A stretch of 6,220 bases of DNA from Deltaproteobacteria bacterium (lineage in GTDB: Bacteria > UBA10199 > DSSB01). Shown here piece after piece: positions 4,973-6,220 of this stretch. The stretch lies in the NCBI GenBank assembly GCA_021772695.1, contig JAJFLL010000320.1, positions 1 through 6,220 on the forward strand, given 5' to 3'. A model generated the notes under the pieces. That model saw nothing but the letters and a program-made list of their open reading frames with translations, did not search any database and was not told where the DNA came from. Both the position numbers and the translations under genes were made by a program. Position 1 is the stretch's first letter. Each line of letters opens with the position of its first letter.

Positions 4973-5463
4973 GGCTTCGGTTTCTTGATTTTTTTTCTAA
5001 CGGCTTTTTCGACTAAGGGATGAACCATTTTTTTGATGGGCCCGCCAAAATAGGCAATCTCTTTAATCAAAGTAGACGAGATATGGGAATACTGATTTTC
5101 GGTCATAAGAAATATGGTTTCCATTTCTGGAGCGATACTCTTATTCGAAAAAGCCATTTGTAATTCATACTCGTAATCGTTGTTGGTTCTCAAGCCCCGA
5201 AGCAAGACTTCGACCCCGCGTTTTCGTGCGTAGTCCACTAAAAGTCCATGAAAATGGGTGACTTCCACATTGGGGTTATCTTTGAAAATGGATTGCAGTA
5301 ATTCCACTCGTTCTTCGGGGGTGAAGAGGCTGGCCTTGGTGGTGTTGGTGGCCACGGCGATGACCACCCGCTTAAAAATGCCCAAGGCGCGGTTTACCAG
5401 GTTGATATGCCCCAGGGTAGGGGGGTCGAAAGAACCGGGATATATGGCTGAAGTATGTCTCAT
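4969..5463 (-). CDS. coaD: Pantetheine-phosphate adenylyltransferase (phosphopantetheine adenylyltransferase)
   Basis: This enzyme transfers the adenylyl group of ATP to 4'-phosphopantetheine, giving dephospho-CoA, the penultimate step of coenzyme A synthesis. The 164 residues are the usual bacterial CoaD length. The nucleotidyltransferase signature is intact: YPGSFDPPTLGHINL (8-22) with TLGH as the HxGH-type motif, Lys43 in NTTKASLF, RGLRTNNDYEYE (89-100), and ISSTLIKE (128-135) as the ISSSxxKE motif with a Ser-to-Thr change. The C-terminus is very basic (KAVRKKIKKPKP). The ATG at 5463 overlaps the rsmD stop by four bases and the stop overlaps the aspC start, so it sits mid-operon with coupling on both sides. 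rsmD-coaD adjacency is common in bacteria and supports both calls. Confidence 0.97.
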   Translation of the reverse strand: MRHTSAIYPGSFDPPTLGHINLVNRALGIFKRVVIAVATNTTKASLFTPEERVELLQSIFKDNPNVEVTHFHGLLVDYARKRGVEVLLRGLRTNNDYEYELQMAFSNKSIAPEMETIFLMTENQYSHISSTLIKEIAYFGGPIKKMVHPLVEKAVRKKIKKPKP

Positions 5464-6011
5464 GGGATTTTAAAAAAACTAACTAAAGTTTGACCGTACT
5501 TACGTGTATCGACGCATTGAAGTCTACTTAAAAAAGGCGGCAATTCCCGGGGCGAATGTTCGCAAAGCACTTGGCCCTCGGCGGCCAAGAGGTCTAAACC
5601 GTCCAACACTTTTAAGGCACGCTCCACATGACCTTTGTCATAGGGAGGGTCTACAAAAATGAGATCGAATTGAAGTTTTTTTCGGGCCAGTCGTTTGATG
5701 GCTGTCTGTGCCTTTTCTTGGAGAATATGGGCCTGCTTTAAAAAGTCCAATTTCTTCAAATTATGGAACAACAATTTTACCGCTTGGGCATTGTCATCGA
5801 CGAAGGTCACTTCTTCAGCACCGCGGCTTAAGGTTTCAATCCCCATACTGCCGGTGCCGGCAAAGAGATCCAAAACTCTTTGGCCTTTGAGGTCACCCAG
5901 AATATCAAAGATGGACTTCCTAACCCGGGCAGCCGCCGGCCTAATGCCAGCGCTGCGCGGACCTCTAAGTTTTTGCCCCTTGGCTTGACCACCGACTAAT
6001 TTGAGACCCAT
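5460..6011 (-). CDS. rsmD: 16S rRNA (guanine(966)-N(2))-methyltransferase RsmD
   Basis: This is a SAM-dependent methyltransferase that modifies guanine 966 of 16S rRNA during small-subunit assembly. The 183 residues match the family length. The N-terminal block LKLVGGQAKGQKLRGP (3-18), then GIRPAAARVRKSIFDIL (22-38), is the RsmD signature region (usually tRPTxdrvReslFniL). SAM motif I is RVLDLFAGTGSMGIETLSRGA (split here as 45-54 RVLDLFAGTG and the following helix), with an acidic end of strand two at VDDN (71-74). The catalytic DPPY motif is at 121-124 in LIFVDPPYDKG, and the C-terminus ends KYGQTLVSFFKIP (RKYGdT-type block). The ATG at 6011 starts 9 bases after the DUF4190 gene stop with a weak ribosome binding site. 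The stop overlaps coaD. Confidence 0.96.
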   Translation of the reverse strand: MGLKLVGGQAKGQKLRGPRSAGIRPAAARVRKSIFDILGDLKGQRVLDLFAGTGSMGIETLSRGAEEVTFVDDNAQAVKLLFHNLKKLDFLKQAHILQEKAQTAIKRLARKKLQFDLIFVDPPYDKGHVERALKVLDGLDLLAAEGQVLCEHSPRELPPFLSRLQCVDTRKYGQTLVSFFKIP

Positions 6012-6020
6012 ATCTTGGGC

Positions 6021-6220
6021 CTAAAATGTGCTGGGAGTGGGGTTTCCGCTGATGATGGCAATGACGATGATCGCCACATAGGCCAGGGTACCCAAGAGCG
6101 AGAGAACCGTCCCCACGATTCCCAAGATAAATCCCACCTTCGCTAGGGTACGATTGGCTGCAGGCGATCTGCCTTCATCGATGGCCTTTAATTCGGAGCG
6201 GCCGACGAAGATGGCGGGGA
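6021..6220 (-). CDS. DUF4190-like membrane protein, C-terminal 65 residues, start outside window
   Basis: The minus-strand frame is open from the right edge to a TAG at 6021-6023. It reads PAIFVGRSELKAIDEGRSP, then AANRTLAKVGFILGIVGTVL, then a further hydrophobic stretch, ending SGNPTPSTF. The pattern GRxELxxI-G-sP-NrtLAkvGfiLGivGt is the typical C-terminal half of DUF4190 proteins, short inner-membrane proteins of unknown function. About 30 uncharged residues from VGFILG to AIIS can form one or two membrane helices. The gene leads into rsmD with a 9-base gap, so it is probably the upstream member of the same operon; whether it is the first gene cannot be seen. The DUF assignment is from pattern memory. 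Confidence 0.72.
   Translation of the reverse strand, partial: PAIFVGRSELKAIDEGRSPAANRTLAKVGFILGIVGTVLSLLGTLAYVAIIVIAIISGNPTPSTF

Overview
The window reads as a piece of chromosome from a Gram-negative bacterium of moderate GC content with AT-rich gene gaps. It carries a convincing sigma-54 type promoter, two small exported proteins with signal peptides, a degenerate SUMF1/FGE-type domain and a tight DUF4190-rsmD-coaD-aspC operon. This mix fits the old deltaproteobacterial groups (Desulfobacterota, Myxococcota, Bdellovibrionota and relatives), but that placement is inference; no rRNA or other marker is present.

Left half, plus strand (1-3368). The window opens inside a gene whose last 179 residues form a SUMF1/FGE-like domain without cysteines. 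An AT-rich gap ends in a sigma-54 -24/-12 element that drives a small secreted protein with a Tyr/Pro-rich C-terminal repeat, closed by a strong intrinsic terminator. Next come a compact HEXXH metallopeptidase-like protein, a small exported six-cysteine protein with mirror-symmetric cysteine spacing, and fbaB, a full-length FbaB/DhnA-type class I fructose-bisphosphate aldolase of 350 residues.

Middle gap (3369-3772). About 400 bases separate the converging fbaB and aspC genes. The gap holds several inverted repeats: a hairpin over the fbaB stop, a second hairpin followed by a T-run, a 14-bp perfect palindrome, and two larger hairpins (3522-3596 and 3643-3712). It also has a Shine-Dalgarno-preceded 13-codon reading frame. 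I recognise no known RNA family here; it is the least explained part of the window.

Right half, minus strand (3773-6220). Read right to left, the operon is the C-terminus of a DUF4190-like membrane protein, rsmD (16S rRNA guanine-966 N2-methyltransferase), coaD (phosphopantetheine adenylyltransferase) and aspC (class I aspartate aminotransferase). The last two junctions are ATGA overlaps and the first gap is 9 bases, so co-transcription and translational coupling are likely. These are housekeeping functions: ribosome maturation, coenzyme A synthesis and amino-acid metabolism. The left-hand genes look like accessory envelope or secreted functions next to a glycolysis/gluconeogenesis enzyme. 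No mobile element, CRISPR array, tRNA or rRNA was found. The candidate novelties are the two small secreted proteins and the structured intergenic region.
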